This document shows, piece after piece, positions 45,804 to 56,689 of a DNA stretch of 64,000 nucleotides (the first letter of the stretch is position 1; each line of letters begins with the position of its first letter). The stretch spans positions 157,185,356 through 157,249,355 of the forward strand of contig NC_082684.1 in assembly GCF_949987515.2 (NCBI RefSeq), given 5' to 3'. The translations under genes were made by a program, and so were the position numbers. The notes below the pieces were generated by a model. It was not told the origin of the DNA, did not search any database, and saw only the letters and a list, made by a program, of their open reading frames with translations. The stretch is from Delphinus delphis (taxonomy: Eukaryota > Chordata > Mammalia > Artiodactyla > Delphinidae).

Positions 45804-47679
45804 AATGAAAGATACCATAGGATAAAATTTCTCTTAGCCTGTCATATTAAAAGGCAAGTATGGCTTAGTGATACGTTTGTTTCAGTTTGTGTGTATTTGG
45901 TCGGTTGTATATTATGTCACAATGTGAAATAAAATTTAAAGCCAATATCATAGGAAGTTTATGTCCTCTTGATAATAAAGGGTCATGCTTTTTAAAATTC
46001 CTCTCTAAATATGAATTCTAATCTCCAAAGCTCTGTGTGGGTGCATGCACGCACATGTGCAAAACAAGAGATTGTGTGGGCTTTTACTTGTGTGTATGTG
46101 TGTTTGTGTGTGATTCCACAACAGGAACAATAATTGATTAAAAAATTAATATTTTACCACAGAGTTCCAATAGTCCTCACCATGACTTCCAATCTTATCC
46201 ACTTAGAAGCAGTAGAACATTCTCTTCTCTTGCTCAGTGGTAACATTATGGAAATTTGTTAATGAACAGTGTGTTATGAAAAGTGAACTCACTCCCAGAA
46301 AAGAAATGTAGTCAAGGATTGAGAAAAAAAGGACCGTGTTTATTGATTGATTATAGTTTTTATTCCTGGGCAACTAAACAAGAGTAGTGTTTCTGTTTCT
46401 TATATAAAGAAATTCACAAGTCTCTTGGTAGAACTCCTAGGATGAACAGCTGACTTTTGAAACTATAAAATTCCTTGTGTTGTCCTTACCTAGGGGATAT
46501 AGTCACATGTCTCGGACTTTCCAAATTAAAACTAGAGTTTACAAAAAGAACATAGGCCCTTCCTGAGGCTATACAGATAATTCCAGAACAAAATTTACGA
46601 TATCTAGAAAACAGGCCACATTGCTTAACATGGATGCTTAATTCGTACTTTCAACATATATTTATAGGTAAAGCTTTATTGTGAACAGTATGTTCATCAG
46701 ATCAGATGCATGGATGTAATTAAATTTCTGCTTGTTGAGATTTGTTTTATAGCTCTTATTAAAAGTAAATGTAAATAAAGCTTGTTTGGAGATATATGCC
46801 TTTTTTAACATTTAACTAGAAAAGCAGAAGAAGTTACCTATTTCAGTGATGAGGCAGAAGCACTCTTTTTCTGTTCTTTAAGATACTAGAGGAGAAATGA
46901 AGCCACTAGACCGGATTCAAGTGATAAATACAAGTAAGCATGATCATTAAAAAAATGGCTGTAGAACAAACTCTGCTGTCTTAGAATTTGATGATTTAAG
47001 AGTGCTTAGCCCCAGGTCTGTTCTCATTGTTCATGGGTTTACATCCAGATTCTTTAGATCTCTTTTCTTAGGCTTCAACTATTTTTGCCAAACTTAATCT
47101 CTTACTACTTTGCAGCCCTAGCTCTCTTTGCAGATCTGAGTCCTACTGGTTCTTTGAAGGCCCAAACCAGTCTCCCTGTGACTCCAAAGCCTCTCCCGGT
47201 TACCAAAGCCTTAAATAACACCCTCTTGAATTCCTAAGCCACAAGCTATCTGCTTCAATCAACTGACAATAAGGATATACTTTGTGTATTGTTAGTTACT
47301 ATTGCTTTTTAAAATTTAGAGGCTTTTAAAAATAGATTATTTGCTTCCTGTGAGCAGAGACCATCTTCACTGGGTTCAGAGATGTTACTAATCAATAACT
47401 TTAAATATATTCCAAAGTTATGTCTACAAAAGACCAGTAATGAGATGAAAACTTAAAAGAGAACAAGGAAAAAATGAGTGATAAACTATAGGCTTATAAT
47501 CTCAAAATATCTTAAAAATCCTCATATTAAGATCTATGACTGATTAACATAATTAATTAATATAGCATTTTATCATTTTACACCAGATATTTGGAGTTAG
47601 AACATGAGGGTTTTTTTTTCCCTTCTCATATTTGTCTTCTATTTCCTCTTCTACATAGTATACCAATATTCCAATTATT
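45804..47679. other. Unassigned sequence, about 1.9 kb
   Basis: Degenerate GT-rich patch at 46030-46120. Otherwise AT-rich with nothing named and no open frame of note. Confidence 0.4.
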
Positions 47680-48060
47680 TAGGTATTTTTTAGGATGACT
47701 CTGGCTGCAAGTAACAGAAAACCCAGCTGAAATTGGCATCAATGATAAGGGCATTTATTGGCTTAAAACATTGGAAATCTACGGGCTGGACAGGTTTTAT
47801 ATTTTCCTTACTGTGCTGGCTCTGCTCCATTTGCCTGTAATTCATTTGGCTCTGCCCTCTCGTGTGTGCTGGCTTCCTCCCTGGATTAGTCTTGATGGAG
47901 CAACAATAGCTTCATGACCAATGTTTGCACAGGACAGATTGTCCAAAGAGAAAAGAGAAAGGGGCATTTTCACAACCTTTCCCAAAACATCAAGAAAGCC
48001 CTCTCCTAAGATGATTCTGCAGTGATGTCTATGCACCATTTTGCCAAGTTAGGTTAGGTG
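47680..48060 (+). repeat. Probable old interspersed repeat, family not named
   Basis: GGCTGCAAGTAACAGAAAAC, CCAGCTGAAATTGGCATCAA and GGGCATTTATTGGCTTAAAA follow a phrase I recognise as recurring in mammalian genomes, but I cannot place the class (LTR or LINE). Confidence 0.4.
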
Positions 48061-49326
48061 ACCCTTCCTGCAAACACAACTGAAACAATCACTCTTGGAG
48101 CTGTGGGTGTGTTCAAATTCACCTGAGACACCTGAGCTGAGGGGGAAATAAGAAGGGACCTCAGCAAAACTGGAGTTCTCTTGGAAAGAAGAAATGAGAG
48201 AAAAGATGCTAAATAGACAATCAACAACCTTCACTCCAACTTTCAAAAAAATAAATCTCTTCTTCCCAAGTAGATCTAAAGCACACCTTTCTAATGACCA
48301 ACTCTGTTGTTTAGTATGAATATATATTGACTTTGTTAAATATAAATTTCTCCCTGGGCAGAGTCTATGTTTCCCACAAGTTCATAGGTATATTAATGGG
48401 GGAAACTAACTAGTAAATAGTTAATGATTTTGGAAGAATCCATTTCATATGACATCAAAAATAATTTTTCCTCTGTATTCTGCAAACCTGAAATAGTTCC
48501 AGGAACATGGTGATTCACCAAGAATACTGATGCTGCTTCTCTCCATTTCTATATATTTTCTTTTAGAAAAAGGCTATACTTTGCAGGTCATTTAATATTC
48601 TGATGCAGAAGACCTTTCAAAGGTACTCTATATTTAAAAGTGTTAAAGAAAATTTAGCTCACTGATTACTAATGGTGATGTTATCTCTCACTATTGCCAT
48701 GATGGCTTTTGGTAGTAAGGAAATTTCATTTTTATCATTTTATTCATAAGGAATACAATAAGAAAATACCTCTGCTTGTAAGCATTGGCTTAAAATATCT
48801 AATATTCCCATTATTAGATATTTGAGTTAGAATTATTATGTTTGGGGTAGAGTTTATTTTTTTCTCCTGGTAATAAAAGCACTCTCATAGTTTTCAGCTA
48901 GAGATTTTATCTTCACTTCTCCTAAAATAATACTACAGTATATTAAATCTTGATTTATAAAGTCTATCCTATGTCACATAGATTTATTCCATATTTGTTT
49001 AGTAATTTTTCCCTGAACATCAGAGGCACCTCAAAGGAAGTAGATTCCTATTGAATATTCTCTCTGATATGTTGACTTTTAATGGCTTAGTTATATTGAT
49101 TCAATTAAATTAAGTGGTGACAATAATGATATTTCTATTGATTCCTTCATTTTTCTTTTCTTGAATTACCACTTTATTAAAATTCATTTGTGATCAGTAA
49201 TTTTCTAAGAATCATTGTCCTAGAATAGTGTGAATATCAAGACCCCATAAATCAGATTGACTTAAAGAATCAGTAGTTTTTGTTAATCACTAGACAAAAA
49301 GTCAATACACATAATTTAAAAAAAAC
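48061..49326. other. Unassigned AT-rich sequence, about 1.3 kb
   Basis: Nothing recognised; no frame over 65 codons of interest. Confidence 0.4.
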
Positions 49327-49549
49327 AACTTCTATGAGGGCTTCCCTGGTGGCGCAGTGGTTGGGAGTCCGCCTGCCGATGCAGGGGACGCAGGTTAGTG
49401 CCCCGGTCCAGGAAGATCCCTCATGCCGCTGAGCGGCTGGGCCCGTGAGCCATGGCAGCTGAGCCTGCGCGTCCGGAGCCTGTGCTCCGCAACGGGAGAG
49501 GCCACAACAGTGAGAGGCCCGCATACGGCAAAAAAAAAAACTTCTATGA
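49327..49549 (+). mobile_element. Short GC-rich CHR-type SINE, sense, with TSD
   Basis: Head GGGCTTCCCTGGTGGCGCAG then TGGTTGGGAGTCCGCCTGCC (box A region), degraded box B at GGTTAGTGCCCCGG, body GAGCGGCTGGGCCCGTGAGC and GTGCTCCGCAACGGGAGAGG, tail GGCA(10). The TSD AACTTCTATGA (49327-49337 and 49539-49549) is perfect. One of only two sense copies in the window. Confidence 0.95.
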
Positions 49550-49828
49550 ATTCACTGAATTCAACAATGGCAATAACAAATACACATACATACATGCAAA
49601 CATGCATGTGTGTGTATATGTAAACCAGATAGACAAATGTATGGAAAAGAGAAAGGAATGATTAAGAAACATATGAAAAGATATTAAACAGCCTAACAAT
49701 AAAAAGTAATAGCAATGAAATCAACTATGAGCTATTTTCTAAAAGTGTAAGAATAATCTGTCCTTAAACATATAGTTTGAAGAGATTGACTTTATACCTG
49801 TGATATGAAACAGTAATACACTATGGCA
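49550..49828. other. Unassigned spacer
   Basis: AT-rich with a short (ACAT)n-like patch at 49583-49620. Nothing else seen. Confidence 0.4.
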
Positions 49829-50553
49829 AATACTCCTCCCTTTTTAAATTTTATTTTATTTATTTATTTTAATACGTCTTTATTGGAGTATAATTGCTTC
49901 ACAGTACTGTGTTAGTTTCTGTTGTACACCAAAGTGAATCAGTCATATGCATGCATATGTCTCCATGTCCCCTCCCTCTTGAGCATCTCTTCCATCCTCC
50001 CTATCCCACCCCTCTTGGTTGTTGCAAAGCACTGAGCTGATGTCCCTGTGCTATGCTGCCGCTTCCCACTAGCTATCTGTTTCACATTCTGTAGTGTGTA
50101 TATGTCGATGCTACTCTCCGTTCACCCTAGCTTCCCCCTCCCACCCCATGGCCTCAAGTCCATTCTCTATGTCTACATCTTTATTCCTGCCCTGCAACTA
50201 TGTTCTTCAGTACCTTTTTTTTTTTTTTTTAGATTCCATGTTTGCGTTAACATACACCATACACAAAAATAAACTCCAAATGGATTAGAGACCTAAATAT
50301 AAGACCAGATACTATAAAGCTCTTAGAGGAAAACATAGGAAAAACACTCTTTGACATAAACCACAGCAAGATCTTTTTTGACCCACCTCCTAGAGTAATG
50401 GAAATAAAAATAAACAAATGGGACTTAATTAAACATAAAAGCTTTTGTACAGCAAAGGAAACCATAAACAAGATGAAAAGACAACCCTCAGAGTGGGAGA
50501 AAATATTTGCAAATGAAACAACGGATAAAGGATTAATACTTCTCCTTTTTTAA
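49829..50553 (-). mobile_element. L1 insertion with 5' inversion (twin priming) and TSD
   Basis: The TSD AATACTYCTCCYTTTTTAA (49829-49847 and 50535-50553) has two C/T differences in 19. The left part (49848-50262) is L1 3' UTR in antisense (AATACGTCTTTATTGGAG, GTGCTATGCTGCCGCTTCCC, AGTCCATTCTCTATGTC, TTAGATTCCATG). The right part (50263-50534) is the C-terminal end of ORF2 in sense (AAATAAACTCCAAATGGATT, TAAAGCTCTTAGAGGAAAAC, AGTGGGAGAAAATATTTGC). ORF2 here is a truncated fragment with no functional domain set. Confidence 0.9.
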
Positions 50554-52045
50554 GCATAAAATGAAAGCAATACAGAGCAAAATAGAAGGTAGGGTTCTTG
50601 TCCTTATTTTCCCGCCATTGAATCTGTTACAAGATGGTTACATTTTATATAGTTGAAAACTTGTAAATAATTCCTCCATAATGAAGAAGCAAAGTTTGTA
50701 AACTTGGCCCCTTGTAGAATGGAATTGTTGGAGCCCCAGGACTTTCTCTCCATTTATTGATGGATTCAGGTGCCTACACTCTACCTGTAAGCACCTCCAA
50801 TAAAGTGTCATTAGCCACTGAATGATATTGACAGAGCCATTAGCAATCTGAAGATTTTCATTTTGAACTGTGGCATCCTGAAATAAGTTGAAGCAGCAAT
50901 AATATCTCTGTGTTGAAAGATTTCAAATTCCTTTTATTGATAGGTGAAGTACAGGACTAGAGATGAGTGACTGAAGGATGATTTGAGAGGGCAGAAATAA
51001 CCAGTGGACCGCTGCCTGCAATTGTGGAAGGGAAAAACAAGAGGAGGGAAGAGAAACCAGCCGTGCTGTATGCTTTTTTGGTGTATTAAGCTTCAATTCA
51101 CCTTAGGCTCTTTATCTACTTTTCATCAGGTTTGCCTTTCTGCTTTATTCTCTTCAGAGCTCTAGGAGGAATTATCAGCAGCACAGCCCTTTGGCAACAC
51201 TTACTGGGAAACCCTGGGAGGTCGGCATTCTGAGCCAGCGATTACAGTGACATCTTCCTGCCTGGACCAAAGATAGCATTCATCATCATTTAAGTAGACA
51301 CACGATGCTGCTAGACAAAACCTCAGCCATGGATTACATCAGTGTCCCATAGGGAGCCAGCCTTTGTCCCAATGTCTACATGGAGTAGGAATCTCAAAGC
51401 TGGATCGTAAGACTCTTGCTAGAACTTCCAGGAAAATTAATGCACTAAATCAATTGGTTAATTATCTGTATCATTGGTGCCTTAATGAGAAAACAGAACT
51501 CATATACTGCATGTCTGTAAACAATTATAACATGGCGTCCATTGTGTAATTGACAAACTTTGGTACATCTAAATAGTGTGGAATGAAATAAGCCACCCCA
51601 TTCAGAACAAGTGCTCCCCTTTTTCTTCCTTTACTTCATACATTTCTTGTTCCCCTGACATTTGCCTCACTCAGTTTCCCTAAGATCAGTACAATGTGTC
51701 TTCTAACTTTGTCTTTTGATTAAAACTGACTTCGTTGAACAAAGCTACTCAGATATCGTTCTCTGTCTCCTGATTGGCAGACAGTCCTCTGAATGTTTAT
51801 AAACTTCCTAAAAGCTGAAGTTCTCTTTGGTTGGCACGGATCTTTGCTTCACAGTGATACGAGCTAACTAATTTCTGATTGCTTTGTAACATGGTTCCTG
51901 CCATTCTTTGTCTCAGTCTGAGCATAACATACAAATTCATCACTGAAGCCAAATCCCAAAGGCATAATACTCCATGAAACCAGGTGAAATAAGAGCATAT
52001 AGATGATGATGCCACGCCCAACACACCCAGCCTACAATAAAGCAG
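50554..52045. other. Unassigned sequence, about 1.5 kb
   Basis: No named repeat. The frame of 102 codons on the minus strand (51797-52105) has no domain. 50880-51300 looks single-copy. Confidence 0.4.
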
Positions 52046-52138
52046 GTGGTTGGCTGCCCAATAAGTGTTGGCTGAACTCAGGGACCTTACTGGGCAGCCA
52101 ACCACGGCTCAGGGACCTTACTGGGCAGCCAGCCACGG
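52046..52138. repeat. 15-bp inverted repeat overlapping a 31-bp tandem duplication
   Basis: GTGGTTGGCTGCCCA (52046-52060) is the exact reverse complement of TGGGCAGCCAACCAC (52091-52105). Allowing one mismatch, the stem extends to about 20 bp. The right arm lies in a 31-bp unit starting CTCAGGGACCTTACTGGGCA at 52077 that is duplicated in tandem (52077-52107, 52108-52138) with one substitution. Confidence 0.9.
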
Positions 52139-52599
52139 CTCACCCTGGGCCTCACCCCCAGCTCAGCCACAGGGCCCACCAACATACAGGAGAACTGCCA
52201 TTGTCATAGAAGTTACTTCCAGTGGTTACATAAATCTCCATGTTTATCTTCCCCTCCTCACCAAAAATAAGATTATCAATACCAGATGCCAGGTGTTTTC
52301 CTAGCTATAAATGTCCATTGGACAACCACACAGAGAGGACAGATTATATTCTTGAAAAGAAAGTACTATTTTTATTAGGAATAGCCAGGTTTGTATCATC
52401 TTAACCGTTGCTCTCCTAATTCTTAGCCTTTTTGCCCTGGTACATCCAGACCTCCTCTTTATCCCTGCAAACATGGCATTCTAGGAGTCATCTGCTACTG
52501 TCCTTCGGATTCTCCACAGGGTACAGACTGACACTTGGGGAAGAGATTCTGCTACTCTTCCTTGGTTTGGTATCTGATTGTGTAGGAAGAGCCAGCCAT
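52139..52599. other. Unassigned spacer
   Basis: Nothing recognised. Confidence 0.4.
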
Positions 52600-53260
52600 T
52601 TCATTTGTTCCTTCATTGCATCCATCCATTTGTTTGATAGATCATTATTTATGTATTCACTAAATAGCCCATACCTTGTATGAGCCATGCTTAACTTACA
52701 AGATGCAAGGAATTCAGATGGATAAAATTTGCAGTCTGATATGGGAGATGGTCATTAAATATAATTGCAAAAACAGAGAATTAATGATGCCTATGATTCG
52801 AGCTGCAGTGGAGAAGCACAGGGTGCTGTGAGCACACAGCCACCTCATCGCAGGACTCAGGAAGATTTCCCAGGGGAACTGACGTGTAAGCTGAGTCCTG
52901 AGGCTCTATAGAGCTTGTCCAGGCAAAGGCAGTAAAAGGCCAAGAGTGTTTGTAGCAGAAAGAACAGTGTCTGTAACAGTGTTGAGGAGGGAAAGGGCTC
53001 TATGTGTGGGAGGAACAGAAAAAAAAATTCCGGCAAGGCATCTTGAATAAGAAAGATCGACAAGATGAGGCTAATGATGTTGGCAAAGGTCACATCATGC
53101 ATGACTTTGTAGGGCTTGTTAAGGAGTTTGGATTTATCGTGACAGCCATGGGAAGTCATAGAGGAATTTTAAGCTGGGTGTAACACAATATAATGAGCAT
53201 TGTAAAAGGTCGCTCAGTGCTTTATGGAGTATGAGTTGGGGTGGTGGGAATTAGAAGGCT
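52600..53260 (+). repeat. Ancient interspersed repeat, L2-like, long copy
   Basis: AAATAGCCCATACCTTGTAT, GAAGCACAGGGTGCTGTG, GTGTAAGCTGAGTCCTGAGG, GCATGACTTTGTAGGGCTTG, TAAGGAGTTTGGATTTATCG and GCCATGGGAAGTCATAGAGG follow the usual order of the family also seen at 41440 and 60300. The frame of 100 codons on the minus strand lies inside it and is not a gene. Confidence 0.6.
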
Positions 53261-53596
53261 GCAGACCAGTTCTGTCAATAGTGTTAGTATTGTGATGACC
53301 TGAATTAAATAACAATAGAAATGAAAAGAAGTAGAGAGCTTCCACAAATATCTACAGGAATTGGAATTGATTGGCTGAAATTGATGATTTGGGGATATGG
53401 GCGGGGAGGTGTAAAAGATGGCTCTCAGGTTCTGACATAAGCAGTTGAAGGGGTGGTGGTGTCATTTTCTAGTTTCAGGAATACATGAGAAGGAATGAAT
53501 CTGAAGAAAAAGATTATACATTAATTTTTTGATAGGATAAATTTGAAGGACTTATGTGAATTCAAAGTGGACTTGACAACTAGGTAGTCAGAGGTA
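53261..53596. other. Unassigned spacer
   Basis: Nothing named. Confidence 0.4.
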
Positions 53597-54170
53597 TATG
53601 TTGCAATGGTTAATTTTACGTGTCCATTTCTCTGGGCCACAGGATGCCCAGATATTTGGTCAAACGTTATTCTGGGTGTGTCTGTGAGGATGTTTTTGGA
53701 TGAGGTTAACACTTGAATTGGTAAACTGAGCAAAGCAGATTCCCCTCTTGAATATGAGTGGGCCTCATCCAATCAGTTGAAAGTCTGAATAGAACAAAAA
53801 GGCTGACTCTCCCACAAGTAAGAGGGAACTCCTCCTGACTGTTGAGCTGGAAATGGGTCTTTTCCTGCCTTTAGACTCAAACTAAAGCATCAGATCTTCT
53901 TGGGTCTGGAAACTGTTGGCTTTCAAACTAGACCATTGGCTCTTCTGGTTCTTAGGCCTTCAGACTTGGACTGGAACAGAAAGAACAGGAGAACCATCTC
54001 ATCAGTTCTCCTGGGTCTCCAGTATCAGCTGCAGATTGTGGGACTCCTCAGACTCTATAATTGCATGAGCCAATTCCTTATTTAAAAAAAATCTCTGTCT
54101 TCAATGTAAATATAGATATAGATATAGATGGCTGTATTTCTCTGGAGAACCCTAATACAAAAAATATCTG
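53597..54170 (+). mobile_element. Old L1 3' UTR (L1MC/ME class)
   Basis: AATGGTTAATTTTACGTGTC, GATATTTGGTCAAACGTTAT, GGGCCTCATCCAATCAGTTG, AACAAAAAGGCTGACTCTCC, GGGTCTTTTCCTGCCTTTAG, TGCATGAGCCAATTCCTTAT and TTTCTCTGGAGAACCCTAAT followed by ACAAAAAA. Sense orientation. The class name is my best guess. Confidence 0.65.
54109..54130. repeat. (ATAGAT)n microsatellite
   Basis: Four hexamer units in the L1 3' end at the place where such elements carry a simple repeat. Confidence 0.9.
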
Positions 54171-54659
54171 ATTGGTGATGTGAATTTGAAAAGTCTGGGT
54201 ATGTAAGTAAAAAATGAAGCCGTTGAAACTGATGAGATGACCTAAAATTGGGAGAGAGAAAAGAGATTGTGAAACTGAGCTCTGAGATCCAAACTTAGAG
54301 GTTGGGTAGTGAAAAATGGTCCAACAAAGGAGACAGAGAAGGAATGAGTAGAGAGGTAGGAGGCAAACTTGGAGACTAGGGCATCATGGAAAGTAGGAGG
54401 ATGCTGCAAGAAAGGGGTGAACAGGTGTATTCAGTGAATTTAAGGAGGTGACCGGGCAATACTCCCTGGGTTGAGTACTCTGAAAGTCAGTGCTTGTAAT
54501 GGTATCTACTCATGAGTTGTGCTAGCAGTGGCCAAATGGAAGCTCAAGGCATGGCTTAGAGGTGACGAAGGAGAGACATTGAGCAGGAAATTCATCTGAG
54601 AATTTGGTGTAAGAGAGAGAAGAATTTGAAAAAAGAGGAAGAGGACGGTAGAGGAGGAA
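54171..54659. other. Unassigned purine-rich sequence
   Basis: AG-rich DNA reads like old repeat remnant but is not assignable. Confidence 0.4.
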
Positions 54660-55145
54660 AAATAATTTCCCCTCTACCCTTCTAGGTTCTTGGCTGGGAC
54701 CTTTGTAACCAAAAGACAGATTAACAGGAGGAAATCAAATTTAGTGACATGTATACCTCCTGTATGCCTGGGAGAGGCCCAGGAAAACTGAGTAACTCCC
54801 CAAGATAGTCCAAGCCATCATCTTAAATACTATCTTTAGGTAACGACAAAGGAAAGATGTTGTGGGGTGGAGGAGGCCTATTAATGGGTGGTGACCGGGA
54901 AAAGCACAGCAACAAGTTTCCAGAGATTTGTTCATCTTTCTCTTCCCACTACAGATAGGAAGACACGCTTACAAACTGAGATTTCCCTTATCAATGTAGA
55001 TGTTTCCCACAAAAGAATAACTTCTACTCACTTTTCAAAGCCTTCCCTGTTTCTGCTGTTTCTTAAAATAATCACCCTAAAATAATCCTTATGCCAAAAA
55101 AGGCATTTTCTAGGGTGATGAATTCTGTTCCCCTTCAAAGAAAGG
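54660..55145. repeat. Possible old interspersed repeat, class unknown
   Basis: GACAGATTAACAGGAGGAAA, CCAAGATAGTCCAAGCCATC, GGGGTGGAGGAGGCCTATTA and CAAAGCCTTCCCTGTTTCTG read as a sequence type I have met repeatedly in mammals. I cannot name it and give it low weight. Confidence 0.3.
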
Positions 55146-55225
55146 CAGCTAATAGCAGGAGAAAGTGACACGTAGAAACCATTTCCCTTCTGCGCATGAT
55201 TTCTGCAATTGTATGGTTAGTCAAA

Positions 55226-55236
55226 CTGTGTAACTA

Positions 55237-55276
<40 letters not shown>

Positions 55277-55479
55277 GCGGTACGCGGGCCTCTCACTGCT
55301 GTGGCCTCTCCCTTTGCGGAGCACGGGCGCCGGACGCGCAGGCTCAGCGGCCACGGCTCACGGGCCCAGCCTCTCCGCGGCATGTGGGATCTTCCCGGAC
55401 CGGGGCACGAACCCGTGTCCCCTGCATCGGCAGGCGGACTCTCAACCACTGCGCCACCAGGGAAGCCCTGTGTAACTAT
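55226..55479 (-). mobile_element. Short GC-rich CHR-type SINE with (TA)n tail and TSD
   Basis: Antisense copy: GCGGTACGCGGGCCTCTCAC, GCGGAGCACGGGCGCCGGAC, GGGCACGAACCCGTGTCCCC, CACCAGGGAAGCCC. The TSD CTGTGTAACTAT (55226-55237, 55468-55479) is perfect. Between the A-tail (T-run 55260-55276) and the TSD there is a (TA)n run (about 55235-55259). Frames of 66-112 codons across it are SINE-derived. Confidence 0.95.
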
Positions 55480-56689
55480 TTTAAATAGAAATAGGCATGA
55501 GCCTCCCAACAGAGGGTCAGTGTGTCTTCACTAGGCAAAAATATAAGACCCAGCTGGAAGGGAGAAGGAGGAGGATGATTAAAAATGTCAAACAGGAGAC
55601 TGTCTCGTATAATATTTATTTGTGACAGGTAAGTCAGTCTTTCATATCACCTGAACCATGGAGAATTGTGCTATTGTATTAATCACTCTCTTTAGTGCCT
55701 CTCTGAGCTTTGGACTATTTAAATTCCAGCATGAGAGGCACTGATCGATCTGGTATTGTGGGTGTAATGAATTAGTATTTCACGCTGTGAGGCCGCCTGA
55801 AAGAGTTCTAAATGGTAAACCACAGACGAGCAGCACCCCATGCTTTTAGAGTTCATTCAGCCATTCTTTCCTATTAGTAACGCAGCAACTCTGGGGTCAT
55901 ATAAAAATTCAGAAAGGAAGAAAAGGAAAGTGGGTGTCAGTGGGACACCTCGGGAAGATGAATGTGTTTTGCTGTAAGACGGTTTGTGATATACTTTTTT
56001 TGTGCACATTGACAATACAACCCCACTAGTTCACATCTGAAAGGGAAATCATGTGTCCTTTAAAAATTTCAAATCAAAGCTGCTTTGAATGGAATTTTTT
56101 TAAAGCCATAGTTTCCACAGAAACTCTGTTTGGCAAATTGACGGGGATCTCATCAGGTACCTTCATACTTGGTCACATCTGCCCGCCTGACCCGGGGTCC
56201 CACATACATAAGAGGTATAAACCAACACGCTCATGGCAAAACATTTCAAAGCTCCAACACAATTGTTCATGAAAACCTAATCGAAGAACAGAAGGGCACT
56301 GTATGCTGCACGATGTATCCTCCTAGAAGAGGCACAGCCAAGTTCTCCAGCAAGAGGAATGAGCCTGGAGATCAGTCTCTGAAGGGGAAGGCACCAGACC
56401 AGGAGTTGATGTCAGAAAAAAACACATAACAAAGGGCCCCCTTTTCTACATGTCTCAAAACCTTACTTTTCCAATCCTTCTAATTTCTTTTTAATAATAT
56501 TATAAATCATCATGCCAGTACTTTACTTGAAAATTTCTTGAGTTGGATAACACAGTCAAGAAGAAAGAGTGTCTCTGGGCACATCTACCCCAACCCCACT
56601 GCATCCTAAACATCTGTTTCCAGATCTCTGTACAAACTAACCCTACCTCAAATCTCTGCATTCTTAAATTCTGCCTTGGCTAGCCTTCC
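55480..56689. other. Unassigned sequence, about 1.2 kb
   Basis: Frames of 73 and 86 codons (56051-56429) lack domains. No named repeat. Confidence 0.4.

Noticed and set aside
50263..50534. A coding L1 ORF2
   Set aside because: Only the extreme C-terminal part remains, inverted and truncated.
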